64,000 nt of DNA from positions 3,781,501 to 3,845,500 of the forward strand of contig CAKNFP010000001.1 in NCBI GenBank assembly GCA_930633525.1, read 5' to 3'. Position numbers and translations under genes: made by a program. The notes below the pieces were generated by a model that was not told where the DNA came from, ran no database searches, and saw nothing but the letters and a program-made list of their open reading frames with translations. The stretch comes from Hyphomicrobiales bacterium (GTDB lineage: Bacteria > Pseudomonadota > Alphaproteobacteria > Rhizobiales > Beijerinckiaceae). Below are positions 8,699 to 17,558 of the stretch, piece by piece; position 1 is the stretch's first letter; each line of letters starts with the position of its first letter.

Positions 8699-8900
8699 AT
8701 GAGCAAGCGTCGCCGATCCTATCCCTCCGAGACCCGCGTGAAACGTGGCGATCGCGTGATCCATGGCCATGTCGAGCTCATCGAGAAACTCGGTCGCAAC
8801 GATCTCTGCGTCTGCGGCTCCGGACGCAGATTTCAAACGGTGCTGCATGCCCAGCGGGCATTTCGACGGAACGGAGCGTGATTACTATACACGCACCTGA
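8699..8900 (+). pseudogene. SEC-C zinc-motif mini-protein, apparent frameshift
   Basis: The open frame starts [18 protein letters not shown] and runs into [14 protein letters not shown], the first half of a SEC-C zinc motif (C-x-C-x8-C-C/H). At 8831-8834 (TTTC) the frame leaves the motif. Removing one T restores [22 protein letters not shown], completing C-x-C-x8-C-C, and the restored frame ends at 8900 (about 66 residues). Without the correction a 60-residue product ends at 8881 and lacks the last two zinc ligands. SEC-C motifs bind zinc and in SecA contact SecB and the ribosome. It lies just behind rtcB-prfH, so a ribosome-linked third component is a reasonable guess. A sequencing error, a real mutation or programmed frameshifting are all possible. 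Confidence 0.6.
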
Positions 8901-8941
8901 TCAACTTGCATCGCAAGGCTGAATGCCTCGCGAAAGCATGC

Positions 8942-8967
8942 CCCGGCCGGGCGACGCTCCGGCCGGG
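8942..8967. terminator. GC-rich hairpin after the prfH/SEC-C genes
   Basis: CCCGGCCGG and CCGGCCGGG make a perfect 9-base stem with an 8-base loop. It lies between the convergent SEC-C mini-gene and galU. Neither side has a strong T-tract, so it is a hairpin that may act as a weak bidirectional terminator. Confidence 0.45.
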
Positions 8968-9051
8968 AATAATCTCAATATATCCGATACTTCAGATATC
9001 AGATACTCGCTATCGGAGCTCTAGATCTGCGCGCGCTCCGTATAGGACTTG

Positions 9052-9969
9052 CTAAACCTTCAAGATCGCGGTGATATCCTGCCTGAGGATAGGCGCGATG
9101 TCGGGGCGGTCCATGGCATAGGCGACATTGGCGGCGAGGAAGCCGGTCTTGGAGCCGCAGTCATAGATGGCGCCGTCGAAGCGGGTGGCGTGGAAGGGGC
9201 GGGTCTTGGCGAGCGTCAGCATGGCGTCGGTGAGCTGGATCTCGCCGCCGGCGCCGCGCTCCTGGGTGGCGATCAGGTCGAAGATCGCCGGCTCCAGGAT
9301 ATAGCGGCCGGTGATGTGCAGGTTCGAGGGGGCCGTGCCCTTCGGCGGCTTCTCGACCATGCTGGTGATCTTCGACACCTTGGCCGCGGGATCCTCGACA
9401 CCGACGATGCCGTATTGGTGGGTCTGGTCCTCGGGCACCGGCGCCACCGCGATATGGTTGCCGCCATGGGCCTCATAGGCGGCGATCATGTCGGCCAGGC
9501 AGGGCGTGGCGCCATGGTGGAGCATGTCCGGCAGGAGCAGCGCGAAGGGCTCGTCGCCGACGATTTCGCGGGCGCACCACACCGCGTGGCCGAGGCCGAG
9601 CGGGGCCTGCTGGCGGGTGAAGCTGGTCTGGCCGGGGCCGGGCAGATCCTCGAGCAGCGCCTTCAGTTCCCGGGACTTGCCGCGGGCCTCGAGGGTGCGC
9701 TCCAGCTCGAACTGGCTGTCGAAATGGTCCTCGATGACGCTCTTGTTGCGGCCGGTGACGAAGACGAAATGCTCGATGCCGGCGGCGCGGGCCTCATCGA
9801 CCACATGCTGGATCACCGGCCGGTCGACGACCGTGAGCATCTCCTTCGGCATCGCCTTCGTCGCCGGCAGAAACCGCGTGCCAAGCCCCGCTACCGGAAA
9901 CACCGCCTTCCGGATACGGCGGGGGGATGTTTTCGCTGAACGTTCTGTAATTACATCTTTTTCTGTCAT
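9052..9969 (-). CDS. galU: UTP--glucose-1-phosphate uridylyltransferase
   Basis: A 305-residue nucleotidyltransferase that makes UDP-glucose from UTP and glucose 1-phosphate. The signature KAVFPVAGLGTRFLPATKAMPKEMLTVVDRPVIQ at residues 20-53 holds the nucleotide loop and the catalytic Lys, and DQTHQYGIVG, VEKPP and GGEIQLTDA follow as in all GalU proteins. The chosen ATG at 9969 gives the usual length; ATG 9990 is an alternative, and frames further upstream look non-coding. It is divergent from galE, and together they supply UDP-glucose and UDP-galactose for the surface glycan genes that follow. Confidence 0.95.
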   Translation of the reverse strand: MTEKDVITERSAKTSPRRIRKAVFPVAGLGTRFLPATKAMPKEMLTVVDRPVIQHVVDEARAAGIEHFVFVTGRNKSVIEDHFDSQFELERTLEARGKSRELKALLEDLPGPGQTSFTRQQAPLGLGHAVWCAREIVGDEPFALLLPDMLHHGATPCLADMIAAYEAHGGNHIAVAPVPEDQTHQYGIVGVEDPAAKVSKITSMVEKPPKGTAPSNLHITGRYILEPAIFDLIATQERGAGGEIQLTDAMLTLAKTRPFHATRFDGAIYDCGSKTGFLAANVAYAMDRPDIAPILRQDITAILKV

Positions 9970-10316
9970 ATGAGCTTCGTTAAACTCCATAGGAAACGAC
10001 TGATCATCATGCAAGCTGAAGCGCGCCCCCCGCATGGCGCAATCTTCCACGCCCCGCCACGGCTTATGATCTGCCACTGAGCTCACCAGAACTTAACGAT
10101 CCCCGCCACGAATGGCAGCCGGGGTGATCGATAAGCGCTCGCGAAACGATCGAACGATCGATATACAAAAATATATTTCGCAATTGCACAAGAGCATGAC
10201 AGACATGTTAGCTATGATGCGTAACTTGGGGAGGGCGGGATAGCCATTCGGCCTTCTTTCCCGGACCATTTATTGCTAGAGAACGGCCCCCAGGCTGTTC
10301 AAAAGGGAAGATCGGC
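9970..10316. other. Divergent galU/galE intergenic region
   Basis: About 350 bases carrying both promoters. It contains a tandem 8-base repeat (ACGATCGA twice, 10146-10161) followed by an AT-rich stretch (ATATACAAAAATATATTT) that is low in GC for this genome and probably holds promoter elements. No gene is seen. Confidence 0.5.
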
Positions 10317-11306
10317 ATGAGCGTTCTCGTCACGGGCGGGGCAGGCTATATCGGAAGCCATATGGTTTTGGCTCTTCGCGATCAGGGCGACGACGTCGTC
10401 GTCCTGGACAACTTGTCGACGGGGTTCCGTTGGGCGCTCCCTGAAGACGTGTCCCTCGTGGTTGGCGACGTTGCGGACGACGCACTCCTCGACAAGACGA
10501 TCAAGGACCACGGCGTCACGGCCATCGCGCATTTCGCGGCCAGGATTGTTGTGCCCGAATCGGTCGCCGATCCCCTGGGCTACTATCTCGGCAACACCGC
10601 CAAGACCCGCAGCCTTCTCGCCTCGGCCGTGCGCAACGGCGTGGAGAGCTTCATTTTTTCGTCCACCGCAGCCGTCTACGGCAACCCGCCCGTCATGCCG
10701 GTCCCCGAGGACGTGCCGCTGCAGCCGGTCTCGCCCTACGGGCGGTCTAAGCTGATGAGCGAGTGGATGCTGCAGGACACGGCTTTCGCCCATGGCCTCA
10801 AATATGTCGTCCTGCGCTATTTCAACGTGGCAGGCGCCGATCCCGGTGGCCGTACCGGCCAATCGACACCAGCGGCGACTCATCTGATCAAGGTCGCGTG
10901 CCAGGCGGCGCTTGGCTTGCGCCCACAGCTTGAGGTCTTCGGCACCGACTATGACACGCCGGACGGCTCGTGCCTGCGCGACTATATCCAGGTCAGCGAT
11001 CTGGCACAGGCGCACGTCGCCGCGTTGGATCATCTGCGTGCCGGAGGAGATAATCTCACGTTAAACTGCGGATACGGGCGCGGATATTCCGTGCTTGAGG
11101 TGGTTGAAGCGGTCAAACGCGCCAGCGGCGTCGATATCCCGTTAGTGCTCAGCCCGCGACGGGCCGGCGATCCCGCCGCCATCGTTGCCGAAGTTGCGAA
11201 GATTAAGTCGACACTGGATTGGAACCCCCAATTCCAGAACCTCGATATGATTGTTTCCCAGGCACTTGCCTGGGAAAAAGGCCTCGCGGGCCGCGCGTCG
11301 AGCTGA
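10317..11306 (+). CDS. galE: UDP-glucose 4-epimerase
   Basis: A 329-residue extended short-chain dehydrogenase that interconverts UDP-glucose and UDP-galactose using tightly bound NAD+. The Rossmann motif LVTGGAGYIGSH is at residues 4-15, the catalytic Ser/Thr region is FSSTAAVYGNP, and the catalytic pair is in YGRSK near residue 145. YFNVAGADPGG and DGSCLRDYIQVSDLAQAH are GalE-specific. AAGGGAAG lies upstream of the ATG. It is the first plus-strand gene of the glycan region. Confidence 0.95.
   Translation: MSVLVTGGAGYIGSHMVLALRDQGDDVVVLDNLSTGFRWALPEDVSLVVGDVADDALLDKTIKDHGVTAIAHFAARIVVPESVADPLGYYLGNTAKTRSLLASAVRNGVESFIFSSTAAVYGNPPVMPVPEDVPLQPVSPYGRSKLMSEWMLQDTAFAHGLKYVVLRYFNVAGADPGGRTGQSTPAATHLIKVACQAALGLRPQLEVFGTDYDTPDGSCLRDYIQVSDLAQAHVAALDHLRAGGDNLTLNCGYGRGYSVLEVVEAVKRASGVDIPLVLSPRRAGDPAAIVAEVAKIKSTLDWNPQFQNLDMIVSQALAWEKGLAGRASS
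11254..11277. repeat. Perfect inverted repeat inside the 3' end of galE
   Basis: TTTCCCAGGCA and TGCCTGGGAAA form a perfect 11-base stem with a 2-base loop within the last codons of galE. It is followed by A residues, not T, so it is not a classical terminator on the plus strand. Confidence 0.6.
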
Positions 11307-11930
11307 CCCACATGGCGGCGCGACAACCGGCTTCCCTCCGGCCTCTGGCTGGCGCGAGGGCCGGTCGTCGCTCGCGACAATGACCTGAGATCCGGTGTGC
11401 CTCGCTGAGAGGGGCTGCCAGACTTGAACGTTGCAATACGGCCAGCCGATTGTTGCCGCAGCGCAACAATCGCGCTTTACGGCGCTCTAAAATGGCATCT
11501 CAATACTACACTAACCGTGAATTCTGCCAAAATAATCAACGGGTTCGGCTTCCCGTCGCTGCGGAATTTGGATATTAATCAAACGAATCTGATGGTCGTT
11601 CCGTATTGTCGATGCATCAGCCGGGTTTCCCGGAATAGGGTCGGCGAAGTTTCGAGCGCTGTCATACGCATGTTTCATCTTTAGGCCCCAATGGCCAGTC
11701 TATGATCACTGATCGCAAGACACGGGATTGGAGCGAAGCTTGGCTTTTGTTTCTGTTGGCACGGTTTTTGTGCAGGGACAGGCCCGACTTGTGTTCACTG
11801 GGCTCGGCGGGGGCAGCGCTGGTGCCGTATCTGCTTAGGCAATGTATCGTGCGGCCGTGATGAGGGCTGGTAGGGGTTCCATGACGGATATCAAGGCCGC
11901 GCAGTGGTGTTTGGCGACGAAGGAATCCGA
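11307..11930. other. Long intergenic region before the pyruvyltransferase gene
   Basis: About 620 bases. It includes a hairpin at 11447-11472 and a segment around 11480-11640 that is clearly AT-richer than the flanking genes. Short open frames are present (for example 11424-11684) but none has family features. It probably carries the promoter and leader of the downstream glycan genes. Confidence 0.5.
11447..11472. repeat. Hairpin downstream of galE
   Basis: CGATTGTTGC and GCAACAATCG form a perfect 10-base stem with a 6-base loop. It lacks a T-tract and could be a protein-binding site or an RNA stem in the leader of the next gene. Confidence 0.5.
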
Positions 11931-13484
11931 ATGAACAGTCTGATGGAAGGTCAATCCCAAGCCGGGTCATCCGCTGAAGCGGGCGATACGACAACATCAC
12001 CGATCCGTCCGGACACTGTTTCCAGCAATCAGCACCCGTCCCTTGCGGGCCTCGCCCATGTTGAGAGCGTAACCGAGGAGCGTTTGCGCGGCTGGGTGCA
12101 CAATGATGCAGCAGATCTCCTGAATGATGGGCTGCGCGTTTCGATCGACGGCACGCCATTTGCCAATATCGCGCCGCAAGGACTGAAGGCAGCCCCGGGC
12201 GTCGCCCGTTATGCCGACAAGAAGATTTTCGAGCTCAGGCTACCGCGCGTACCGGATACGGCGCCACGGCGCCTCATCGATGTCGCGTTCGCCGGGAACG
12301 GCCAGGCGCTACCCAACAGCTCGCGCCATCCGTTGCCGTTGCGCCGCCCCGCCAAGGCCCTGGTCATGATTCCCGCGGGCGCGCGCTACGAACACGACAA
12401 GATCAAGCTACATCGCTGGCCGATCGAACGGGTGATCGATACCTATTCGAACATCGGCGATCTGATGGTCTATGATTCCACCCTGAAACTCCTCGCCTTC
12501 GAGGACGTGGAAGTCGCCAATATCGTCGACTTCACCGACAAGGATGTCGATCGCTACAATGCCGAGTTCGACTTCGTGTTCCTGCGTGGCTCGAACTTCA
12601 TCCACGAGTTCATGCAATGGGAACGTGCTGGCGAATTGATCTCGCGCCTGCGTATTCCCGTCTATGCCATCGGCGTGGGGGCACAGGCGGAATCCAACCG
12701 CCGTATCGACTTGCCGCCAGAAGCGCTGCGCGTCTGGTCCGGGATCGCCGACCACTGCGCGCAGATCGGTGTTCGCGGCGCCTTCTCGGCGCAGGTGCTC
12801 GCCGACAACGGCATCAAGAATGTCGAGATCGTCGGCTGCCCGTCGATGTTCCGCGCTCGCGATGAGAAGCTGCAGATCAGGGTCAAGGATGCCTACGACA
12901 TCCGCCGGATCGCGTTCAGCCTGCGACGTGAAACAGGCAAGGGCTATGCGCGCAATATCGAGGATTATCTCCGGATCCAGCGGGATTTCATGCTGCGGCT
13001 CGACAAGGAGAGCAACCTCACCGTGACACTGCACGGCGAGCGGGAGGAAAAAGCCTTCTTCTTCCGCCATCCCGAGCGCATCGAGGCGGCGGTGAACACC
13101 CTGCGCGGCGACGGATGGCTGACCGGCCAGAACGAAGCGCAGATCCTCAAGATTTATGAGAACCAGCTGTTCTTCAACCGCTCCGTGGAGCAGTACGACG
13201 AGTTCATCCGGACGATGGACCTGGCCATCGGCTATCGCGTCCACGGCATTCTCCCTGCGATGGCAGGCGGTGTGCCCGGCGTGCTTGTCGACTATGACGA
13301 GCGCAGCAAGGAACTCGCCGAGACACATTGCATCCCGCTGATTTCGGAGGAAGAGGTCGCGACAGCCTCCTGGCGCGACATCTACAAGCCGGAACTGTTT
13401 GACAAGTTCCAGAAGGCATTCCCGCAGAGATACCGGACGATGCGTGAATTCCTCAATCGCAACAGTGTGCCACATCGCCTTTAG
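11931..13484 (+). CDS. Polysaccharide pyruvyl transferase family protein with N-terminal GW module
   Basis: A 517-residue protein. After a disordered start, residues 40-110 form a small beta-rich module with GWV at 54-56 that recurs in other proteins of this region. Residues 115-470 are a polysaccharide pyruvyl transferase domain (Pfam PF04230 type): SNIGDLMVYDS, FLRGSNFIHE, YAIGVGAQAE, GVRGAFSAQVLADNG, EIVGCPSMF and AIGYRVHGILPAMAGGVPGVLVDYDERSKELAE. Such enzymes add pyruvate ketals from phosphoenolpyruvate to sugars of exopolysaccharides or of S-layer-anchoring polymers. AAGGA precedes ATG 11931, which is better than a start nine codons upstream. The acceptor sugar is unknown. Confidence 0.85.
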   Translation: MNSLMEGQSQAGSSAEAGDTTTSPIRPDTVSSNQHPSLAGLAHVESVTEERLRGWVHNDAADLLNDGLRVSIDGTPFANIAPQGLKAAPGVARYADKKIFELRLPRVPDTAPRRLIDVAFAGNGQALPNSSRHPLPLRRPAKALVMIPAGARYEHDKIKLHRWPIERVIDTYSNIGDLMVYDSTLKLLAFEDVEVANIVDFTDKDVDRYNAEFDFVFLRGSNFIHEFMQWERAGELISRLRIPVYAIGVGAQAESNRRIDLPPEALRVWSGIADHCAQIGVRGAFSAQVLADNGIKNVEIVGCPSMFRARDEKLQIRVKDAYDIRRIAFSLRRETGKGYARNIEDYLRIQRDFMLRLDKESNLTVTLHGEREEKAFFFRHPERIEAAVNTLRGDGWLTGQNEAQILKIYENQLFFNRSVEQYDEFIRTMDLAIGYRVHGILPAMAGGVPGVLVDYDERSKELAETHCIPLISEEEVATASWRDIYKPELFDKFQKAFPQRYRTMREFLNRNSVPHRL

Positions 13485-13613
13485 GCCTGTGACACGGTGG
13501 GGGAGAGTGGGGCCGAAATGCGCTTCTCAGCCGCGACGCGTCCTCGCCTCCCCTGCGCAGAAGCGTGCAGCCGAGCTGGTTGGCAGCTCAATTGCTTGGT
13601 TGCCGCCCATCGT

Positions 13614-13635
13614 TCTCAGTGAGTGGACACTGAGA
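13614..13635. repeat. Short hairpin in the intergenic region before the 819-residue protein gene
   Basis: TCTCAGTG and CACTGAGA make a perfect 8-base stem with a 6-base loop, about 130 bases after the pyruvyltransferase gene. No T-tract follows. It may be an RNA stem in the leader of the next gene. Confidence 0.4.
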
Positions 13636-13736
13636 GCCGTGAATGGCTCCAAGTGTCCGAGTTGTGTTCCGAAGATCTGGCCTCCATCGAGGCCCGATGG
13701 CCGGTACGCCAAGTCTAGAAGAGTAAGGCAGGCTTC

Positions 13737-16196
13737 ATGACGCGCGCCACCACCGATGAGAAGCTGTCCAAGCGATCGCTTCCCGAGAATGGAGACGAGG
13801 CGACGACGACTGCAGCTCCACCGGCCAACGCTGTCATATCCATCAAGGAGCGGCGGCCGACGGCCAGCCGTTCCTCGCGGCGCAAGACGTCCGCTCCCCC
13901 GGAAGCGGGTTCTGAGAGCGATACGCTCGCCGACAACTCCTCCGCACTGGGAGACGAACAGGCGGCGGCATCCGCGATGACACCGGCGGACCTGGAGGCA
14001 GCAATCTCCGACGAGGCCGCTTCGGTGGATACCGGACCGGCGGCGCCCGTTCTGTCGGGCGACGAGGCGGGAAATCCGGAGCCCTCGGACGGGCACCAGC
14101 TCACGGCCTCCCCAAACGCTTCGAGCACTGGCGGGGCAGCCGGAACTGCCGGGGACGGCGCGCAACGCGCGCCCGGGTCCTCCATCCGTGGGCGTATTGA
14201 TCTTGTCAGTGCCGACCAGGGTATCGTCGGCTGGGTTTTCAATCTTGAACAGCCGGCACTCCGCCTGAAGGTACAGCTGATTGCCGGCAATACGGTTCTC
14301 GCTGAGACGGAGGTGAACCAGTTTCGCTCCGATCTCGGCTACTCGCATGACCCCGAGTTCATGCCGGGTTTCCGCTTTGGCCCCGAGACCTTCTACAACT
14401 GTTTCCGTGTTCCCCCGGGCAATCGCGGGCAAAGGTTGATGGTCAGGGTGACCGGCACCGCCTTCGGCCTTGGCGGCGCCGAGATGCCGACCGTGATCGA
14501 AGCCCTGGAACTCGCCGAGGAGGTCGCGCGGCACGCCGAAGCGGCAACGCAGACCGGACAGTTTTCCGATCTTGCGTCTGATCTGATGCGTTTGCGCGGC
14601 GAAGCCGAACCGTTGTGCCGCATCCCGTTCCGTCCCCTTCCGGGCGCCGAGCGCGGCTTCATCGAGGCGATCTGTCCCCTCTCCGATGATCTCGTCATCA
14701 TCAGCGGCTGGGCCATGGAGGGCGAACCGCTCAATTTCTGCGGCGTGATCGTGGACGGTCAGAAATATCCGGCCGGCCTGTTCGTCGCGACCTATCCGCG
14801 TGATGACCTGCCGGACGGAGCTCTTGCTTTCTTTGGCATCGCGTCCACCCGCTGGCGCCCAAGCGCGCCGACAGCGGATTTCTTCCTTTACAGAGGCTTC
14901 GAAAACCCGGTTTTCCTGCGGAGCGTGAAGCCGCTGCACGCGCTTTCGGAGAAGGACGCGCTCGCGCGGCTGCACGAACTCAGGGCGCATTCCGACGATC
15001 GCCGCCTGCGGCAGATCGAGCGGCTTATCGAGCTGTCCGGCAATTGGGTTCCATCCGGCAAATCCGTTGCTCAGGGTGGCATCGCCTTGTCCATCGATCG
15101 CGCGATCGTCCTCGAGGACTTCGGCGTCTTTGTCGAAGGCTGGCTCCTCAGCCCTTACAAGCGCATCGAGGATGTCATCATGAAGCTGGGAGACAATCTC
15201 CTGCATCTCGATGGATCCTCACGTTACAGCAAGCCGCGGCCCGACCTGCAAGCCGCCTTCCCGCGCATGGACGACCTCTTCGACCAAGCCGGCTTTGTTG
15301 GCATCTTTCGGGGCCAGGTCAGCGACGGGGATCTCTTCAACCCGATGTTGAAGATCGTCTTCGCAGACGGAAGTTCGGTGGTTCAGGTTCTCGATGCGAG
15401 CATTTTCCGCTCGTGCCTCGACAGCCGGCCCCTGGCGCAGGTGGCGATGCTCTATCCGAGCCTGCCGGTTGAGCCCTTTTTCGACCAGTTCGTCGCAGCT
15501 TTCCGCCGCCAGGTGCTCACGCTCTCACGACGGTCGGATAATCTCATCATCCAGAAAGCCCCCCGCCTCGTCGCCGTCGTCTTGCCCAAGGAGCCGAGCG
15601 ACGTTCTCCTGGTGCTGGAGGAACTTGCCGACGAAATGAGCAACATGGCAAGCGATGTTGGCGTCGCGTTGATCACCGGCCCGGCGCATGACAGGCCGCG
15701 CGTGCTGGGGCTCGCCAATGACCTCCGCCTCAAGCTGCGGCGGCCCGTGTCCCTGTTCCGTGTGGCCAACACCAATTTTGCGCTCTATTCGCTGACGGGC
15801 ATCCTGCAGCAGCTCGAATGCGACTGGTTCACCTTCGTCGGCCCGGATATGCTCCCGACCACCTGGGGCTGGAGCTGCATCGAATCCGCCCATGCCGAGG
15901 AAGACCGGACGCTGCAGTTTTTCGCAAGCGAGGATGCGCTTGAAGGCCATCCCCTCGAGGGCGCGAGCGTGGACTGCTTCGCCTGGTCGACGCAGGCGTT
16001 CCGGGAGTGGATGCTCGGCGCGCCCGCCTTCCTCAACGGGACCTACGAGGACAATGGACTTGCCGAGCTGGAAGATCATGTCCTGCACAAGGGGGCTGTG
16101 CGGCGCCTGAGAAGCCAGCCTTCATCCATGGTCATCGAGACCTTCAACGAAGCCGTGCGGCGACGCTACGTCGTCAGCCGGCCAAGATATGCGTGA
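13737..16196 (+). CDS. Large protein with three GW modules and a degenerate glycosyltransferase-like C-terminus
   Basis: An 819-residue protein. Residues 1-150 are low-complexity and rich in Ala, Ser, Pro and Glu, probably disordered. Three GW modules follow: GRIDLVSADQGIVGWVF (Trp 166), LVIISGWAMEGEPLNF (Trp 325) and GVFVEGWLLSPYKR (Trp 469). From about 570, PRLVAVVLPKEPSDVLLVLEELADEM, CDWFTFVGPDMLPTTWGW and later segments resemble a GT-A glycosyltransferase fold, but the usual DxD motif is not obvious, so activity is doubtful. No signal peptide or membrane segment is seen. It overlaps the next gene (a GT4) by 8 bases, so both work in the same pathway. Function is not known. Confidence 0.75.
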   Translation: MTRATTDEKLSKRSLPENGDEATTTAAPPANAVISIKERRPTASRSSRRKTSAPPEAGSESDTLADNSSALGDEQAAASAMTPADLEAAISDEAASVDTGPAAPVLSGDEAGNPEPSDGHQLTASPNASSTGGAAGTAGDGAQRAPGSSIRGRIDLVSADQGIVGWVFNLEQPALRLKVQLIAGNTVLAETEVNQFRSDLGYSHDPEFMPGFRFGPETFYNCFRVPPGNRGQRLMVRVTGTAFGLGGAEMPTVIEALELAEEVARHAEAATQTGQFSDLASDLMRLRGEAEPLCRIPFRPLPGAERGFIEAICPLSDDLVIISGWAMEGEPLNFCGVIVDGQKYPAGLFVATYPRDDLPDGALAFFGIASTRWRPSAPTADFFLYRGFENPVFLRSVKPLHALSEKDALARLHELRAHSDDRRLRQIERLIELSGNWVPSGKSVAQGGIALSIDRAIVLEDFGVFVEGWLLSPYKRIEDVIMKLGDNLLHLDGSSRYSKPRPDLQAAFPRMDDLFDQAGFVGIFRGQVSDGDLFNPMLKIVFADGSSVVQVLDASIFRSCLDSRPLAQVAMLYPSLPVEPFFDQFVAAFRRQVLTLSRRSDNLIIQKAPRLVAVVLPKEPSDVLLVLEELADEMSNMASDVGVALITGPAHDRPRVLGLANDLRLKLRRPVSLFRVANTNFALYSLTGILQQLECDWFTFVGPDMLPTTWGWSCIESAHAEEDRTLQFFASEDALEGHPLEGASVDCFAWSTQAFREWMLGAPAFLNGTYEDNGLAELEDHVLHKGAVRRLRSQPSSMVIETFNEAVRRRYVVSRPRYA

Positions 16197-17472
16197 GACG
16201 GCGATGATCCCCCAAAAAAATCGCATCGCGATCATCTCCCATACCCACCCCTCAGTGAGCAAGGGCGGTGCGGAGATCAGCGCCTATACCTTGTTTCTGG
16301 GACTGCAGAAGCTCGGCCTCGATCCCTATTTCATCGCGGCATGTCCGCGGGACCAGAAGTCGCGGCTCGAGTTCAACTCGCCAATGGAGCGGGTCATCTT
16401 CTATGACCCTGCCTATTACGATCATTTCTATCACATCGCGCCGAAGCACGTCGCCGATGAGCTGGCCTTCACCATGGATGAGCTGGGCATCGGCATCGCC
16501 AATTTTCATCACTTCATGAATTTCGGCTTGAACGGCATCCGCACGGTATCGGGAAGAACCCCGCGCACCGTGGTGACGCTCCATGAATTTCTGGCGATCT
16601 GTCACCACCACGGGCAAATGGTCACCCGGCCGCATCGGCGGCTGTGCGACAGCTCGAGCGCGTCGAAATGTGTCCGCTGCTTCCCGGAGCATGAGCGCGG
16701 GCAGTTCCAGTATCGGCAGGACTTCTTCATGAAGGCCTTCTCCCGCGTCGCGAGCTTCATCTCGCCAAGTAATTTCCTTGCCGACCGCTTTGTCGCCTGG
16801 GGATTGCCCGCCGAGCGGATTCGGGTCATCGAGAACGGGTTGGCCGACAAACCGCAACGCATCCCCAACCGGCCGAAGGATCCCTCCGAGCCTTGGGTTT
16901 TCGGGTATTTTGGACAGATCAACCCGTTCAAGGGTGTCGACGTCATTCTGGATGCGGCGGAGTTCATCCGCGCTAAGCCGCAGCTCGCGCGCCGCGTCAT
17001 CATCCGCATCCATGGCAATATCATCGGCCAGGCGCAGGAATTCATCGACAAGTTCGAAGCCGACGTTAAGCGCAATATAGCGCTGGAATACGCAGGGCCT
17101 TATGACAATACGCAAGTCATATCATTGATGCGTGCGTGTGATTACGTCGTGATGGCGAGTCGGTGGTGGGAAAACTCGCCGGTTGTCATTCAGGAGGCCT
17201 ATGCAGCCGGCCGGCCGGTGATTGCCTGCAACATCGGCGGCATGGCGGAGAAGGTGAAGCCTGGCGTTTCCGGCCTGCATTTCCAGGTCGGCAACCCGGC
17301 AAGCCTCGCGGAGGCCATCGAAACGGCTTGCGACCCGCGTATCGCGGAACGCCTGCAGATGTCCGTGCCAGATCCATTCGATGCGCGACAGATGGCAGAG
17401 CACTATTTGCGCGTGTTCCGCGAGGCGCCAATGAAGACAGCTCCGGCACTAGCAGCCATCGGAGCGTCATGA
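16189..17472 (+). CDS. Family 4 glycosyltransferase
   Basis: A 427-residue GT-B enzyme. The N-terminal half has IAIISHTHPSVSKGGAEISAYTLFLGLQKLG and VVTLHEFLAICHHHGQM, as in GT4 enzymes; a Cys cluster near residue 160 (LCDSSSASKCVRCF) is seen in some GT4 members. The C-terminal half has FGYFGQINPFKGVDVILDAAEFI and the nucleotide-sugar binding E-x7-E stretch in SRWWENSPVVIQEAYAAGRPVIACNIGG. It transfers a sugar from a nucleotide donor to a glycan in the cytoplasm. The start at 16189 overlaps the previous gene; ATG 16204 is an alternative. Donor and acceptor are unknown. Confidence 0.88.
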   Translation: MRETAMIPQKNRIAIISHTHPSVSKGGAEISAYTLFLGLQKLGLDPYFIAACPRDQKSRLEFNSPMERVIFYDPAYYDHFYHIAPKHVADELAFTMDELGIGIANFHHFMNFGLNGIRTVSGRTPRTVVTLHEFLAICHHHGQMVTRPHRRLCDSSSASKCVRCFPEHERGQFQYRQDFFMKAFSRVASFISPSNFLADRFVAWGLPAERIRVIENGLADKPQRIPNRPKDPSEPWVFGYFGQINPFKGVDVILDAAEFIRAKPQLARRVIIRIHGNIIGQAQEFIDKFEADVKRNIALEYAGPYDNTQVISLMRACDYVVMASRWWENSPVVIQEAYAAGRPVIACNIGGMAEKVKPGVSGLHFQVGNPASLAEAIETACDPRIAERLQMSVPDPFDARQMAEHYLRVFREAPMKTAPALAAIGAS

Positions 17473-17558
17473 CGGCATGAAATATGCTTTTTGCCTAGCC
17501 GGGGGGCGAAGGTGAAACGGGGGACAGAGAACCTTAACTCAAGCTAAGGACGCCTTTT

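Noticed and set aside
9049..9939. 296-residue plus-strand frame opposite galU
   Set aside because: GalU on the minus strand is unambiguous; the opposite frame is a Gly/Asp/Leu-rich shadow.
11424..11684. 86-residue plus-strand frame in the spacer after galE
   Set aside because: No ribosome binding site, no family pattern and AT-rich composition unlike genes here.
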